Notes: generated by a model not told the origin, from the letters alone. Shown: positions 11,360 to 23,735, counted from the first letter of the stretch. The stretch: 64,000 nucleotides of DNA from Pipra filicauda (GCF_003945595.2 NW_024104376.1:3844001-3908000); one strand, 5' to 3'. A program made the numbers and translations.

Positions 11360-14300
11360 GTGAGTCTAACACCAGCTGCTCAAGTGCTGTGGTCAGAGTA
11401 TACAATAGCACGGCTCCCGGGATGCATTTAAGACAGCTTTGGTGTAAATGTGGAATGGATTAGTGGCCGTCTAATTCCCACTGTGTGCCTCCACCTGAGC
11501 TAGGCTTTGGATTAAGTGATTTGGAAATGCTGTCATACTGTTATTGCTGCTGCTTACTCTTAACCTCCTGAGAAGTTGTAGTCTAAACCAGTCTGTGCCT
11601 CACTCATTGAAGACTGTTCTTGCAACATACACAAAAATGATGTTAAAGCACTGAACAAGAGAGGCTGCTATGCTTTCAGGGGATCACATAAGATACTGTG
11701 TCCATAAATAGGCTACTTTACTTCTTAGAAATTTAGCACTCTGTGGTTATTTATCTAAGATCTGTGCTCTGTGTTTGGAAAGCAAACCTTCATTTAAAGT
11801 TGTAGTTGAGGTCTGTGTGTCATTTATTTTAAATCAACACAGGAAAACAGCTGAAAAGAATTTCTAATTTAAGATTTTCACTCTAAACTTTTACATTAAC
11901 ACTTTCAGCCCTTCTTGGCTACCATTTTGGCACCATGACTGATGGCACCTGTGAATACCTCTTGCCACAATGAGATACCTCTATAAGATACCTCCCTATT
12001 TGTGCCCATGGTTACAATAATGCCAATGGCAACTGTGTAAGCAGCCTGAAAAGTTCACTTCTCTTAAAGAGTTTCATATGAGGTGAAAATTCCAACAGCA
12101 CTAAAAGGCATGCAGACACAGCAATTTCAGAAGCATCAGATAAATACTCAGGCAGACTTATTAAAAAGAAGAGGTCTGTGTTATCTTGAAATGAAACAAA
12201 ACTCTCCTTTAAAGGGTTACACTTTGAAACCAATAGACACAAATTGCTCATTGGTCCAAGAACTTGTATGTGGAAACTACTGAAGTACTGCTTCTAATTT
12301 GAAAGTCAAGAGCAGGAGAAGAATAGAAAGATCACTGGCCCCCAAAAAGTATATTGGTTTTGCAGAATGGTTAGACCAAAGAAAGCCACCTGCAAACACT
12401 GAGTGTTTCGTTATTGGGAACAGCAGCAGTCATCAGCTGGGGGAAGCTGTGGTCTTAACTCTAAAGCAGATTTAGTCTTCCTCTTAAAACTCTGCATAAA
12501 ATGCAAAGTACTTTAGAGTTGAGGAATTTTTTAAGAACATTTGTCAAAAATTTGGACAGAAAGACATCAACTTACTGCTTGTTGACTTTAAAGGGTACAT
12601 CTAATATTTGCTTACTGGGTGAAGAAAAGGCTGATATTAAAAGGTTAATTGACTTTACAACTTTATAATTTAGAAGGGATAGGATATCTGGCACTAAATA
12701 AAATATATTTGCATGTGGGGATGGGAAGGCAAAGGGACTATAAACTCAGAACAATTCCAAGTGTCTGGGCAAAGCACAAGCGAAGTCTAGAGTGCTGCAA
12801 ACTTACCACAGATGATGAAGGCAGGTGGGCTCCTCAACTACCTCAGGAAAACCAGGAGAAATAACAGTGTCCTCCTGCATCCTCCCAGTCACCCAAACTG
12901 CTTTGAGAAATGCGTTTGCTCATTTCCTCACTTTTCCCAATACATCACCTAGTTAATCCTCCCCTTAGCTCTTCAGCCAGCCTTGAATATTTCCAGAGGG
13001 CCATAGTTGAGAGCAGTTGGGTATGTTGGATTGTGAGTGCTGAAAATCTGTTGTTTCTCTGGCTTGCCCTCAAATTCTCAGGCTGCCTCTGATCACTATT
13101 GTTCAAGTTTTGAGGCAGAATATTTTACTTCTGCAGCATGTCATGTGCTCTTATTTTTAGCTTGTTTGGCTCATTCCTAAAGTGTTTGTTTCTAGTTTAA
13201 ATCATTTCTTTATAACTACATCTGTTGGGTTGTGGCTCAGTTCAGGAAAAACAATGACTGGATTTTATTGTTTATGAATTCTCTAAGTGTATGGCTTTGC
13301 ACAGATAACTAGACAGAGAGTCACAATTTCAAAATGCTATTGCTAGATGACTTAGGCTCTGTTCCAAAAATAATTAGGCACTTAGAAAGCCCAATTTCTA
13401 TGAAAATCAAGAGTATGTGGGAGACCTTTGACTCGAGATCTCAGGCTTGGAAAATGAATGTATGAGTAGTTGGAATTTTACTCCTGACTGTGATTCAGTA
13501 AAGGCCGTCCTGTAACCTACTCATTACAAGTAGTCCCATTAAACTGTTTACCTCACCATGAGTGAACTGGGTTATGACCTCAGTGGGGACAGAAGTAGTG
13601 AGTAATTGAAACAGATGGATGGGATGTTAAAAGAGGGAATATTATTATTGTATATGACTGTTATCACAGGGTCACTTTTGTTCCTGTATCATCAGCCTGG
13701 TAAATATTATTACTGTTTCAAGTAACTAATAGAAGCTAAGTTGGCTTGATATGCTTATATGGCCCCATTTTTCACCTACTTATCACTTTGTTAAAGTGGA
13801 CTTGGACTGAAATTGTTTAATCTGTTCCTATTTCTTTGTGGATATTTTTGTTTTTCTTTCCATTTGGATTCTTTGAAACTGTGACATGGAGAAGCTTTGT
13901 GGGGTATGAGGATGGAGGTAATACTTTTTTCTTCACCCTAGAAGTGTTTTGCTGGGAAGCCATTTTGATGAGAGGCTTTAGCCCTTACTGTCTTTGAAGC
14001 AAGGAATTGAAATTTGGCGAAGGATGGACTTGCTATGTAGAGTCTTTTGCTGTCTTTGTAAAAACGTGGCCAAATCATGTGTGTCTGAAAAGAATCACTT
14101 TCTACAAACTTGAGACATTGTTAAAGACCAGGGGAATCAGTTCACTGTCTTGACAGAACAGACCCCAATACAATTGTGAACAAGGACATCCATTACCAGA
14201 GCTGCAGGCTGGAGCAAGACTTCTGTAGAACTGGTTTCTTGCTCTCTGGGACTGTGGTAGTGGTAGTCACAGCAAATTAGAAGAGATCAATTGTCTCTTC

Positions 14301-14672
14301 TGTCAGAGTTCCCTCTGCTGATGCCATCACTGGGATTGAGTCCAGCTGAACCAAGGGTATGAGCGGAGATAAGAATAAACTGTGCAATACCTCTGTCAGG
14401 AGGAATGGATGAATTTCACTAAGAAGTCTTAAATGTGAGAATATTGAAACTACATTGGAGATTCATCCAGAAATCAATCCGGTTGCCAAAATCAGTGTCC
14501 ACTTTGCATCAAACTCCCTAAATTAATTTTTGCCACCATATTTAATTTTCCATCCTGGTGCGTGACATAGTACTTTACAAACTAAAACATCTTCCAGGTG
14601 AAAAGTGTCTCCTTTTTACAGCACAGTTCACAGTTACTCTCTTGAGAGTGAAAGAAGAGAATGGACACCTAC
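11360..14672. other. No gene recognised
   Basis: AT-rich DNA. Several ORFs of 60-80 codons occur on both strands, none with flanking splice signals or recognisable protein motifs. Confidence 0.55.
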
Positions 14673-14761
14673 CTTTCAGAATTTCAGGGAAAACCTGATC
14701 TGCAGCATTTGCTTCTCTTAGCTGGAGCTTTGCCAGCTCATCAAAGCTAATATCCCTTCTT
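14673..14761 (-). CDS. Candidate internal coding exon, unrecognised gene
   Basis: On the minus strand a clean acceptor (GGCATTTATTTGCAG) precedes 89 nt that end at AAAG|GTAGGT, a near-consensus donor. One frame is open throughout and encodes RRDISFDELAKLQLREAN followed by AADQVFPEILK, about 29 residues with the charge and Leu/Ala spacing of an amphipathic helix. The exon starts and ends with a single extra base. No cysteines or membrane segment. I cannot assign a family and found no partner exon on this strand nearby, so the host gene would have long introns. It could also be chance, but splice sites and peptide quality agree. Confidence 0.45.
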
Positions 14762-16304
14762 CTGCAAATAAATGCCAAGGGATCTTTAATTAGCTAAAAT
14801 GATCAGCAGTCAGGACCTTGATTTTTCACTTAATCTGAAAATAGCACAGTGTCCCTTAGCACGCTGCTAGAACATTGGCACTGTACCAACAGAGAGAATA
14901 TAGTGCCAATTACTAAATCATACACTTCCTGCAGCTTCTTCTACATTTCAGGTTGAGTTCATCTCAACAGCTGGAGAAGGGCATTGTAGTTTCTATAGCT
15001 TGCGGTAAGGGAATTCATGCTTTCTTCAGAAATTATTTTGTAGGGCTATTTCAGAGCTTTTACATTTGTTCACTCAAACGTTAATACAGCAAACTCTAGT
15101 GGTCAATATGGTGCAGTGGAAAGGAGGGAAAAAGGCAGTCCCAACCTATCTTGTGCTATGATTTATTAACATCTACAGGTGAAACTCAGACTCTACCTTT
15201 TGTGCTGTCCTTGTACTCCACTGTCTGCTGTTCTTGGCATAACTCTTTAAACTAACACCTGTACCCACGGCAAATAAAGGCCAAGCAAGATGTTTGCAGA
15301 AGACTCAGGGAGGTGTTCTAAAATCTCTGCAAGCAGTCATAGGACCACTGTACTAGAAACCTGTATGAGCGTGACTGCAGCAGTGCTCCATTCCCGCAGC
15401 TCCCAAGAATAGATGGAAAAGATCCAGCCTTGCAGATCACCTCATCCTTGCTTTAGGCGATAAGTCAAAATTAAAAGACTTTCACAACTTCAAAGTATGC
15501 TTTGATATATCTCTCCTCTTCAGGTACTCATCAGTGGGTCACAGTAACATGGCAAATGCTGGGATGAGTACCCCTTAAAACAGCTAATTGCCGTGTGCTG
15601 CAGGAAAGACATCCCAGTGTCAGAGAAGGCTGTAGAGTGGGTGCAGCAGGGAGCAGAATGCTGTGATGGAATTGGACACAATGGGAACACGCTGCCAAGG
15701 GCCAACTTCATGGCTTTGTACAAAGACTTGTGACCCATTTTAGCAGAGTTCTGTTTGGTTTTCATTTTTACTGGCAGTGGTAAAATGAAAAAAGAAAAGA
15801 AGGCTATAATGAAAGCCAAATATTCTGGTATAAATAAGTATAGTTCTGTCCAAGTCAACAGAGTGAGACTGGCTTAATTCAGAGCTAGACATCTATATAG
15901 ATGTAAAGTAGCTCTCTCCACACTTATGTGTCTTGGAAGAAACAGCAGTAGGATATCATGTCGCTGTTAACTACAGACTGAATGTGATGGCTCCACAGCT
16001 ATCTTTTAGTTCCTTATATTCCCAGCCTGGACAGTGCAAGACCAGCTGGGGAAGGGCGGAGTGTGGGGAGGGTGGGGGCTGATACAGCCCTATTTTGCTG
16101 TTAGCAGCTTGTCTTTGTTCTCATTGGCACTACAGTGCAGGGACTGTTTTCCATGGTTTCTGACTTCCAGCACAGGTGTGACCAACCACACATTTCAATT
16201 TCTTAATGCTTGTGCTCCACCCTTGAACAATTTCGTCCCATGGAATCCCACCAGTACCAGTAAAGTTTTTTCTAAGGATATCCTGAAGCCTCAAAGCACT
16301 GCTG
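14762..16304. other. No gene recognised
   Basis: AT-rich DNA. The minus-strand ORF at 15520-15858 is hydrophobic then Ser/His/Cys-rich, with no recognisable domain or splice context. Confidence 0.5.
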
Positions 16305-16385
16305 TGAGTAGAAGAGGAAAATATTTTTATGCCCAGTTTGCAGACAGAGAAATAGAATTTCTTAAATTACTTCCTCAACATCATT
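16305..16385 (+). mobile_element. Possible ancient MIR-type SINE remnant
   Basis: The stretch TTTTATGCCCAGTTTGCAGA and the following GAGAAATAGA...ATTACTTCCTCAACATCA resembles the MIR core/tail pattern (CCCCATTTTACAGATGAGGAAACTGAG...AACTTGCCCAAGGTCA) with many changes. Birds retain a small number of such fossils. Identity is low by eye, so this is tentative. Confidence 0.3.
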
Positions 16386-16574
16386 AGAAAACATGAAGAA
16401 TGAGTTAGAATGAGAGCATAAATGTTTTGACTTCCAGCCCTGTATTTATTTCCATGCTTCTCTTTCTTTCAAGAGACTCTACATTACAATTAATTTAAGA
16501 ATGAATATGATTAAAGTAAGTGGTTCAGTTAATGTTTTCTGGAACGTTATATATAGAGACTGCTTTCAAGTAAG

Positions 16575-16627
16575 AGTCAACTTTTTCTTTCTCTTTTCTT
16601 CTTCTTTTTTTTTTTTTTTCCCTGCAG
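16575..16627 (+). promoter_or_regulatory. Exceptional polypyrimidine tract with 3' splice site
   Basis: About 45 bases of almost pure T/C, including a run of 15 T (16605-16619), end in CCCTGCAG at 16620-16627. This is the strongest 3' splice-site-like signal seen on the plus strand. The sequence just downstream is open in two frames. Without a clear downstream donor the exon is not defined. Confidence 0.35.
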
Positions 16628-16740
16628 TAAGCCTCCGTTTCCTGCTTTCTTTGAAAAACTGTACTACGAATTATCAACAAGTGGTCACAGATTTTAGCAT
16701 TCAGCTGGAGCTGTCAAACCTGCAAAGTGTGTTGCTCTTT
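16628..16740 (+). CDS. Possible exon after strong acceptor, unrecognised
   Basis: Following the acceptor at 16627, one frame encodes SLRFLLSLKNCTTNYQQVV and continues as DFSIQLELSNLQSVLLFK to a weak GTAACA donor. A second frame starts KPPFPAFFEKLYYELSTSG and then stops. The first frame would join in phase with the candidate exon ending at 11359 (one base plus two), which is suggestive only. No family recognised. Confidence 0.2.
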
Positions 16741-17024
16741 AAAGTAACATCTTGCGTGTTTCATTTCACACATGGCCTCTGGAGCTTGTAGGTCATGCAC
16801 AAATACAATGGTGGTCTTTCATGACCACAAGAGTTTCTAAATCACTGTGTTTTGCATTCTCTCCATCTGTATGACTTATTCTGGTCGCATACATTTTCAA
16901 ATATTCAGAATTTTGCAACTCTCCCCCACCCTCCTCTTAAATGTGAAATTAATTGATTCACAGCTCTTTGCAGGATTGCATGTAATTCAGTTTTGGGGTT
17001 TACTAATAGATGATTAGTAGATGA

Positions 17025-17128
17025 ATAGAAAGATGGTTTAGTGATGGACTTGGCAATGTTAAGTTAGTAGTTGGAATCAATGATTTTAGAAGTCTTTTCC
17101 AAGCTAAATTATTCTATGATTCTATGTC
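17025..17128 (+). mobile_element. CR1 3' tail fragment
   Basis: Forward CR1 3' end: AGTTGGAATCAATGATTTTA, then AAGTCTTTTCCAAGCTAAAT and ATTCTATGATTCTATG, matching the CR1 pattern of GATCTT-AAGGTC-TTTTCCAACC plus octamers with some changes. The left edge is approximate. Confidence 0.85.
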
Positions 17129-20100
17129 TGTTCTAGGTCATGCCAAGTGTCCAGTGTGCAGTGGCCTCCTGCTAGCAATGCCCATGCAAAAAGTTATTGA
17201 AATTATTGAAGAAAGTGAGAAAAAGGCAGATACACTGAGTCTCTGCAACCTCCCAGCTTCTAGGTCAAATGAGAAATTATGCAATGCTCTGATGTGAGCT
17301 GCACAGCACCCAGAACGATAGGTATGGTAAAGGAAGGTTATAATTGGGGGTAATTTTGATTAGCATAAACAATGTGTTTTCAGTTCCTATTGTGTCAAAG
17401 CTGGACATGGGAATAATTGATTGGCTTAGAGGAAAGAATGGAATTCACAAGGGTCCAGGCTCTTCTTTTCCGTGAGTTTTTGTAGTTACAGGGGATTAGT
17501 AATTGGAAGACTAGAATTGCAAGAACTAAGAACATCTGTGCAGATTAATAAGAACAACAGGTTTTTTTATCCAGTATTTATATGTGCTTAAATCTTAAAA
17601 TATTTTCTCCCCCAGAAGGAGAAAATGAAGACTTGTAATTTTTTAAGCTTCAAGTTATTAATTTGAACAATGCACTTAAATGATTATTAAGTCACTGCAA
17701 ACTCCTTTTGGTTCAAGGATTTCTAGCACCCCTTATTCTGAGGGTTTGTATGTATAAACATTGACTATCTACATACTACCTGAGCCCTGAAAGATTCCAC
17801 ACAGGCCAATGTTGATCATGGTATCTTGTAGCAGTTTGCCGGACTTTTAAAGAAATGACTGGTGACATTTTCCAATGAAAAAGCATGTGGACTCCAGCAA
17901 TTCAATACTCTGGTCTCTTGCATTGAGGTCTGGTGTCAAACGAACTGAAAAACTTCTTAAAAATGCAAGTGAAACAAAGTCTTACTTGTAGACTCAAAGC
18001 ACCAAAGTTTGATCTTTTCTTATGCCTTTTTTTTCTGCAATATTTAGTGCTATGTACACAGGAAAAGTTTGCATGGTGTTATTGCAAATTGAAACCCAGT
18101 AATCAGATCAAACTGTACATCTGTTTTGCAAGTGTGATAATGATAAGATCATGAAAATCCCATTTGGGGTTTTTCAAGCTCTACATATGTTTTGGGGTTC
18201 CCACATAGTAGACTGCAGTAGGGCTTTTATGCATTCACCCTAGCAAAGAAATTGTTCCCAGCACAAGATTCCTACAAGGCCTCAAGTGAGACCAAGGAGT
18301 ATTCTGTCTTTGGGGAAAAAATTTATAAAAGGTGTGTATTAAAGAGGTTCGCGTCTGGTGAAACCTCAGTTTTAAAACATATAGTTTTAAACCAAATAAC
18401 ACAAATAATGTAAAATTTTTCCACATGCAATGTTACTGAAAATCTGGCCGTTGACTTCTTAAGAGTCTATCAGGAGATAAAACTATTGATCTAGTAGTCT
18501 GATTTCCTTGTAGTATTTGATTTCCTTTACATCTCTTGATAAAAGCAAGTCTTGCAGAAAGGAAGACCTTTATTTGAAAACTTTGAGTTGAGAAGAAATC
18601 ATTGCCTCCTTATTAAGGTATATATTTGTTCATCACCAGTACTGCTAAAAAATGACCACTATTTCTTTTTTAATTTGTTCAGTATCAGTTTCTCTTACAG
18701 TGAATTTACAAAGACTTCATTGGACACAAGTCTTCTCTCTACGAGAAATTCCCGGTTGGAATTACATTCTTTGCCTAAACAGCTTCTCTATGTTCTTTCT
18801 TAAACCAGTCTCTGTCATCACTCTCTTTCATCACAACACAAATTGCTTCTGTAGCATCATATCTGCATCTCCTCAGAGTCATCACGGTGGTGGTCAACGT
18901 TAGACATGTATAGCCAAAGAGCTACTAATGGTTTAGTTTCTACTAAATGAGAAAAAGAGAATTTTGGAAGCTTAAACTTACAATTCACCTTCAAACCAGT
19001 GGGAAAATAGTTTCTTTGAGAGAAAATCTTTTAAGTTTAGCTATATTTTGTATGGTAGACTCCTAGATAAATCAGGCATTTCGATCCTTTTTTAAATGTT
19101 CCACATTTTTCCTCTCATGTATTGGCCAAACAAAGACTCGTAAAACAATTCTGAGTCTACAAACTGATCAAAGATGTTGATTGTTTTTTTTTTAAAAAAA
19201 CCGTTTGTCTGTAAGATGCCAAACTGGCTGTAATTTCAGTGTAGTCTGAATAGATATACTTGTTTAGAGAATAGAAGTTGAGTTTTGTGTTTGACTTTCA
19301 ATGAATTCCAGGCTTTCATGAATTTACAGATTTGATGAATACTGAACATATTTGTTAGCTGTAGTGCCTGAAAGATACTCATTTATAAATCCATACTATG
19401 TTGGCTCTTTACAGCATATCAGTTTTATGAATGCCAGAATAGACTCAGTGTGATCTTTAACATCTCTGGTACATGATGTGGAATAATGGTGTCATGCTGA
19501 GTAATCTGATTGACAACCTGAAACAGTCAATCAAGTACATATATCTGTATTTTTGTCCTTAGCATCATCTTACTGTCAATCTTAGTGCCTACCTCAATTC
19601 TTAGTGAGAGTACTGCATTGCAGCTTAAATAAAGCTCAGTTAAAATAAACAGGGTAAAATTTTGCCATTAAAACTGGAGGACTGGATTGTTGAAACACTG
19701 GAAAAATGTGTATAGCTTTTATGGAACTGTTTTGGTTTAAAATTCCAAAATAAAACCTGTGAACTGAAAATAAACCATTCAATTTTCAGAATGGCAGTGC
19801 TTTGCCTACTTAATTTAAACAAAATTTTGATAATAATAAAATTATTAATAGCAAGAAGTTTCAGACTGTGGTGAAACAATTTTTTCCGCGTTGAGTTCAT
19901 TTGGCATGAACCGAATTTGTTTTACAAAGTTATTTTTTATGATTTTTTTTTTAATGGTGATTCAAAACAAAATTGTCAGAAATTTTCAAAACAAAAGTTA
20001 AATAAAAACCTAAATATTTCCTCAATCGTAACGCTGAGAAAATTTATCACGAACCAAACAATATAGACATTCATATCAGGTTGCTGCAAGAGAAATAGAT

Positions 20101-21239
20101 TTCATGTACAATGCATAGTAGTGTGTGGCTATTTGTGAGCAAGGAAATGATTAACTCACCAAGTGCAACTGCTTAATGAGGTTTTTTAAAAAGTCCATTG
20201 TCATAATATTTATTATATGAATTGATTTTGTTTACAGATTATTTAAGAATAGTTTTTAGTAAGTTCAAAGTTATTCACTGATGTATTTTTAATTTTGAAG
20301 ACTAATAATGTTCCACATACTTCCAAGAGAAAGGGATTAGATCTGTGAAACAGATTAGCATGGAGTGTTTTAATTCTGAATACGGGTCTTCTCTTTTATT
20401 ACTCATGTCCTTTGTATACAGAATTCTGTGTTGAAATACTTATAACAACACTGCCGTTTCTCATTTTGAAGTCAAGAACCAGAGTACCTAAAACATAGAT
20501 GACTAATTCCAACACAATCAACCAGAGCACCTCAGACAGATGCTTAGGTTCTTTAGACAGTCAATGGAGAGAAACAATTGCCTCTGGAAGAAAGAAATGA
20601 ATATCTAGAAGTGTAGATGGAGAGCTGCTCAGAGTTATGACCAGCAAATAGCAAGGACAATGTCCCCATTGCACATTCCCATGACTCGGGACTCACCTGA
20701 AGTCACTGAAGCCCTCTTTTGAGGTTAAGTAATTTTCATACTAACATCCTCGGTGTGTAAAAGGGGATATGACACCTGTGTCCCCTTTTTTCGTGGTAGC
20801 TTGACGACTGCAACCACTTTCAACTTTCACTTTCAACTACAATTTAAGGAGTGTTAAGGACACTATTTTTAGAAAATGACCAAGAAGTAGATAGGCAAAC
20901 ACAAAAATAATTCATGAGGAAAATTATGCTAACATATTTTTGTATATTTTCAAGCTTACCTAGTAAAAAAAAAAAAAAAAAGACCAAAAAAAGAAACCAA
21001 ACCTCAAAACTTTGTTATTAGGCACATTGTTAAAACAATAAAGGAATGGATGAGGGGTAATATTTCTTTTTTTCCTAAGCTTATTCAGTTTCAGAAATTC
21101 TCCAGCCTCTGAGATTTTATGGGTTTTTTTTAAATCTCACAGTAGTTTACTGAACTATTACACTTTTTGTAAGTGATTTTCATGTCTGATTTAAAGAATA
21201 ATTGCAATTCAGGTAAATGCCTAAGCCTAGTACTTTCCC
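17129..21239. other. No gene recognised; includes A17 run
   Basis: AT-rich DNA over 4 kb. A run of 17 A lies at 20965-20981. Short ORFs (for example 18552-18903 and 19640-19900) show no family features or convincing splice boundaries. Confidence 0.55.
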
Positions 21240-21339
21240 TTGACATACACTCAAGTCCTGCATGTTCCAGATATTACAACCGAGGTGGTGAAAAGGCTTC
21301 CCTTTCGGGGGGGAACAAATGAATATTGGTGCGTTGTGG

Positions 21340-21470
21340 TTTGTTGGCCAGCACCTTTGATTGTGTGTAGTGGCCTGTGTGCCAACACCTTTGAGGAGTT
21401 TGTTTTGGGAGTTGAGAACTTAGAGACGTACTGTATGAAATTAAGGGCTTGTTAGCCAACATCTTTTCAG
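21340..21470 (+). repeat. Imperfect triple repeat of a GCCARCACCTTTGA motif
   Basis: Three related units occur: GGCCAGCACCTTTGATTG (about 21345), GTGCCAACACCTTTGAGG (about 21380) and TAGCCAACATCTTTTCAG (about 21451), separated by about 33 and 71 bases. They sit at the left edge of the GC-rich island. The origin is not recognised. Confidence 0.5.
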
Positions 21471-22110
21471 TCTAAATAGTGGGCTGGTTGCCAGACTTAT
21501 GGCGACTGTACAGTAAAACATAAGAGTTCCCAGACACGTGTCCAGTGTCTTTGTTCAGCCTGACAAGGATTTATAAGGAACATCATGCCCCTGACCTGTG
21601 GGTAGGGACAGCTGCCCCTGTCAGCAGCAACATGGCAGTGGAGGCCCATCTTCTCCCATGGTGGCAGCAACCGAGGCTCTTTGTTTGTCCTCCAGTCCCT
21701 CTAGGACCCCTGAGGTTTCCCTCTGGTCTCCTTAACACCACAGTACTCTGCTTGGAAACCCTTCCAAACCCATTATGGTGAGGGGAGGTGGTGATGCAGT
21801 AACAGCAGATGCGTCGTTGGATGCCTGTACACCCATGGGAAGGCAGAGCGGAGCCCACAGTTTCTGTGCCTTATCCTCACTGCATGGTGGGGGGACTGCC
21901 CTGAGGAGACACAAATGAGGTTTCTCCTGGGTAAAGCCTCAGTAAGGGGTCAACTTCTCAAACAGCCTGGGGCTGTGGGTGTGCTGAGGGGAAAGTTGTC
22001 CTGCAGGCAGCAGTAAGGCCAAGCAGGACACAGTCTGCGCATCTGAAGGACATCATGGATTTGGGCCTATTGTTCCAGTGTTAATAAATCACAGCCATCC
22101 TCCAACTGGC

Positions 22111-22247
22111 TCAGTAGCACCAAAAGAACAGTGCCTGTAGATTGAATCTTGGGTTTTGCTGTAGATTTAAAGCTGTCAGGATCAAGATGGCCTGAGTTGC
22201 CAGGTAAGAGATGAAATCGTTGCCCACAGTCTTCAAGGGCTGAAGGG
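22111..22247 (-). pseudogene. MROH-like last exon
   Basis: Terminal exon, 137 nt. Acceptor TTTCTTTTGGTCACAG, then ALQPLKTVGNDFISYLA and TQAILIL, ending ...QALFFWCY with a TGA at 22111-22113. It joins in phase to the 22335 exon (one base plus two). The family's C-terminus has the same LQPLE...LA.QTILIL pattern. No AATAAA on this strand was found within about 600 bp downstream. Confidence 0.7.
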
Positions 22248-22334
22248 CTGTGACCAAAAGAAACAGAGCTGAGATGAACCCCTGTGTCTGCAGAGACCCC
22301 CAGACATCCCCTGCAGCCCATGTTCCCCACTCAC

Positions 22335-22394
22335 CACTGCAGATCTCATCCAGTTTCTCTGTGCTTTGGTCCTGCAGGTGCCGCGTGGCCACCC
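22335..22394 (-). pseudogene. MROH-like exon (TRHLQDQSTEKLDEICS)
   Basis: Short 60-nt exon between acceptor TTTGTCCCTAG and donor GTG|GTGAGT. The peptide VATRHLQDQSTEKLDEICS corresponds to the highly repeated LA.RHLRDQ.EEKL.EICS block of avian MROH-like proteins. This is the single best family diagnostic in the locus. Confidence 0.75.
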
Positions 22395-22694
22395 CTAGGG
22401 ACAAAGCTCCATCAGCCTCTGCTCCCCAGCGGGCTCCCAGCAGCGTGGCCCCTGGCCCTGCCCTCCTCCCCCTCAGCAGGGATGACCCCAGGAACCACCA
22501 GTAGCTCAGGGGGGTAGAACTGAGCAAGGTGGCCATCAAGCCCAGTTGCATGGGCAGGGGTGGCGGAGGGAGGTTGAGGCCCAGCATGTGACAGCTGGGG
22601 CTTGGGCAGCCCCAGGGCTGCGCCACGATGTTGGTGCAGGAGCAGGGATGGGGGCCAGGTTGCCGAAAGAGGGACTCCAGGGGCTGGGGCTCAC

Positions 22695-22797
22695 TGATGA
22701 ACCTGAGGGTCACCTCTCGCACAGTGGCCTCAGGGTCCTTGGGGTACAACAGGCGCTGACGCAGGTATTCCTCAGCCCTGCTCCTGTCCTTCCCCAG
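22695..22797 (-). pseudogene. MROH-like exon (DRSRAEEYLRQ)
   Basis: 103-nt exon, acceptor TACTCTCTCCAG, donor ATCA|GTGAGC. Encodes LGKDRSRAEEYLRQRLLYPK, then DPEATVREVTLRFI, matching the family's DRSR.EEYLRQSLPYL.DPQ..VRE..VRFIG block. In phase with both neighbours. Confidence 0.75.
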
Positions 22798-23086
22798 CTG
22801 GAGAGAGTACAAGTCACAGAGCCTCCCCCCGCTGGCTGCAACAGTCCCTCCTGCCAGCACTCAGTGTTGCCCAGAGCCCTCTCTCCCACTGGGTGCAGGG
22901 AAGGGAGAGGGGCCTAGAGATGAGCCCTTGGGGCTCCCTTCTTGGAGGACAGAAACTGGGGTGCAGCTCCAGGTTGTGGGCTCTGGGCTGCAGCAAGGCA
23001 GGAAAGGCCCAGCTGCAAAGCCCACACCCCAGGCTTTGGGTACAGGGCAACCCTCACCCAGCCTGCACCCTGGGGCTTGTTCCTAC

Positions 23087-23205
23087 CAAGCACTCATCAA
23101 TCCTCCAAGTCTGCTGTGTCTGCATCAGGTCTTTGAGCTACCTCCACTTGAGGAGCTCTGCAGCAGCAAGGAGCACTTCTTCAGTGGCCTGCATAGCAGC
23201 ACAAG
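23087..23205 (-). pseudogene. MROH-like exon with in-frame TAG
   Basis: 119 nt from acceptor GCTATCTCACAG to donor TTG|GTAGGA. Encodes ACAAMQATEEVLLAAAELLKWR, then a TAG at 23138-23140, then LKDLMQTQQTWRIDECL. Family members read straight through here (LLKW..LK.L.QTQQTWRI.ECLL), so the stop is a nonsense change. The exon joins the next in phase, but the base count at its 5' end does not fit the preceding exon, suggesting a lost base at the boundary. Confidence 0.7.
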
Positions 23206-23641
23206 CTGTGAGATAGCACCATGGTTGGCAAAGGACACCTCTTGGCTTTGTTCCTGGGGTGATCCTGACCTTAGGAAGCAGGGACATGCCCTTGCCAAAG
23301 TGTCTGGGGGCCTCTTTGGGACAGCCCCAAGGAACAGGGACTGAGGCTTGAAGTCCTGGCCTCTGACACATTTCAGGGACAGCAGAGAAGCCTGTGGAGA
23401 TGTGCCAGTTCAGGCTTTGGTGGCCATAGGCTGCTGCTGAGCCCTACTGGAGCCCTAGGGCAGGTGTTGGAAATGGCCGTGCCAGCTTCTCCATCCCTGC
23501 TCATGCTGGTTCTGCAGGGACCTTTCCCATGGGTTGTGCTGAGGGAGGTCTGCCCACTGCCAGCAGCCCTTGCCATGTCGCCTGGGCCCCACAGGGAGGG
23601 TCAGCCCTCCCTGTGTCAGTGCTCAGCCTTGAAACCTGTAC

Positions 23642-23735
23642 CTTGGCCACACTGGGGACTGGTCACCCATATGAAAGAGCAGTGGGACCAGTGCACTCCA
23701 TATGCAGGTCTTCCATCTCTTCTTGTTCCTCACCA
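23642..23735 (-). pseudogene. MROH-like exon (ALVPLLFHMGDQ), frame-shifted
   Basis: 94 nt after acceptor GGAGTTAGCAG, donor CCAAG|GTACAG. Encodes VVRNKKRWKTCIWSALVPLL, then FHMGDQSP. The end reads PVWP where the family has SVAK, consistent with a lost C in CAGTCC(C)CAGTGTGGCC. Phases clash with the exons on both sides. Confidence 0.6.

Noticed and set aside
20965..20981. A17 run as the poly(A) tail of a processed pseudogene
   Set aside because: No recognisable cDNA-like sequence precedes it and no flanking duplication was seen.
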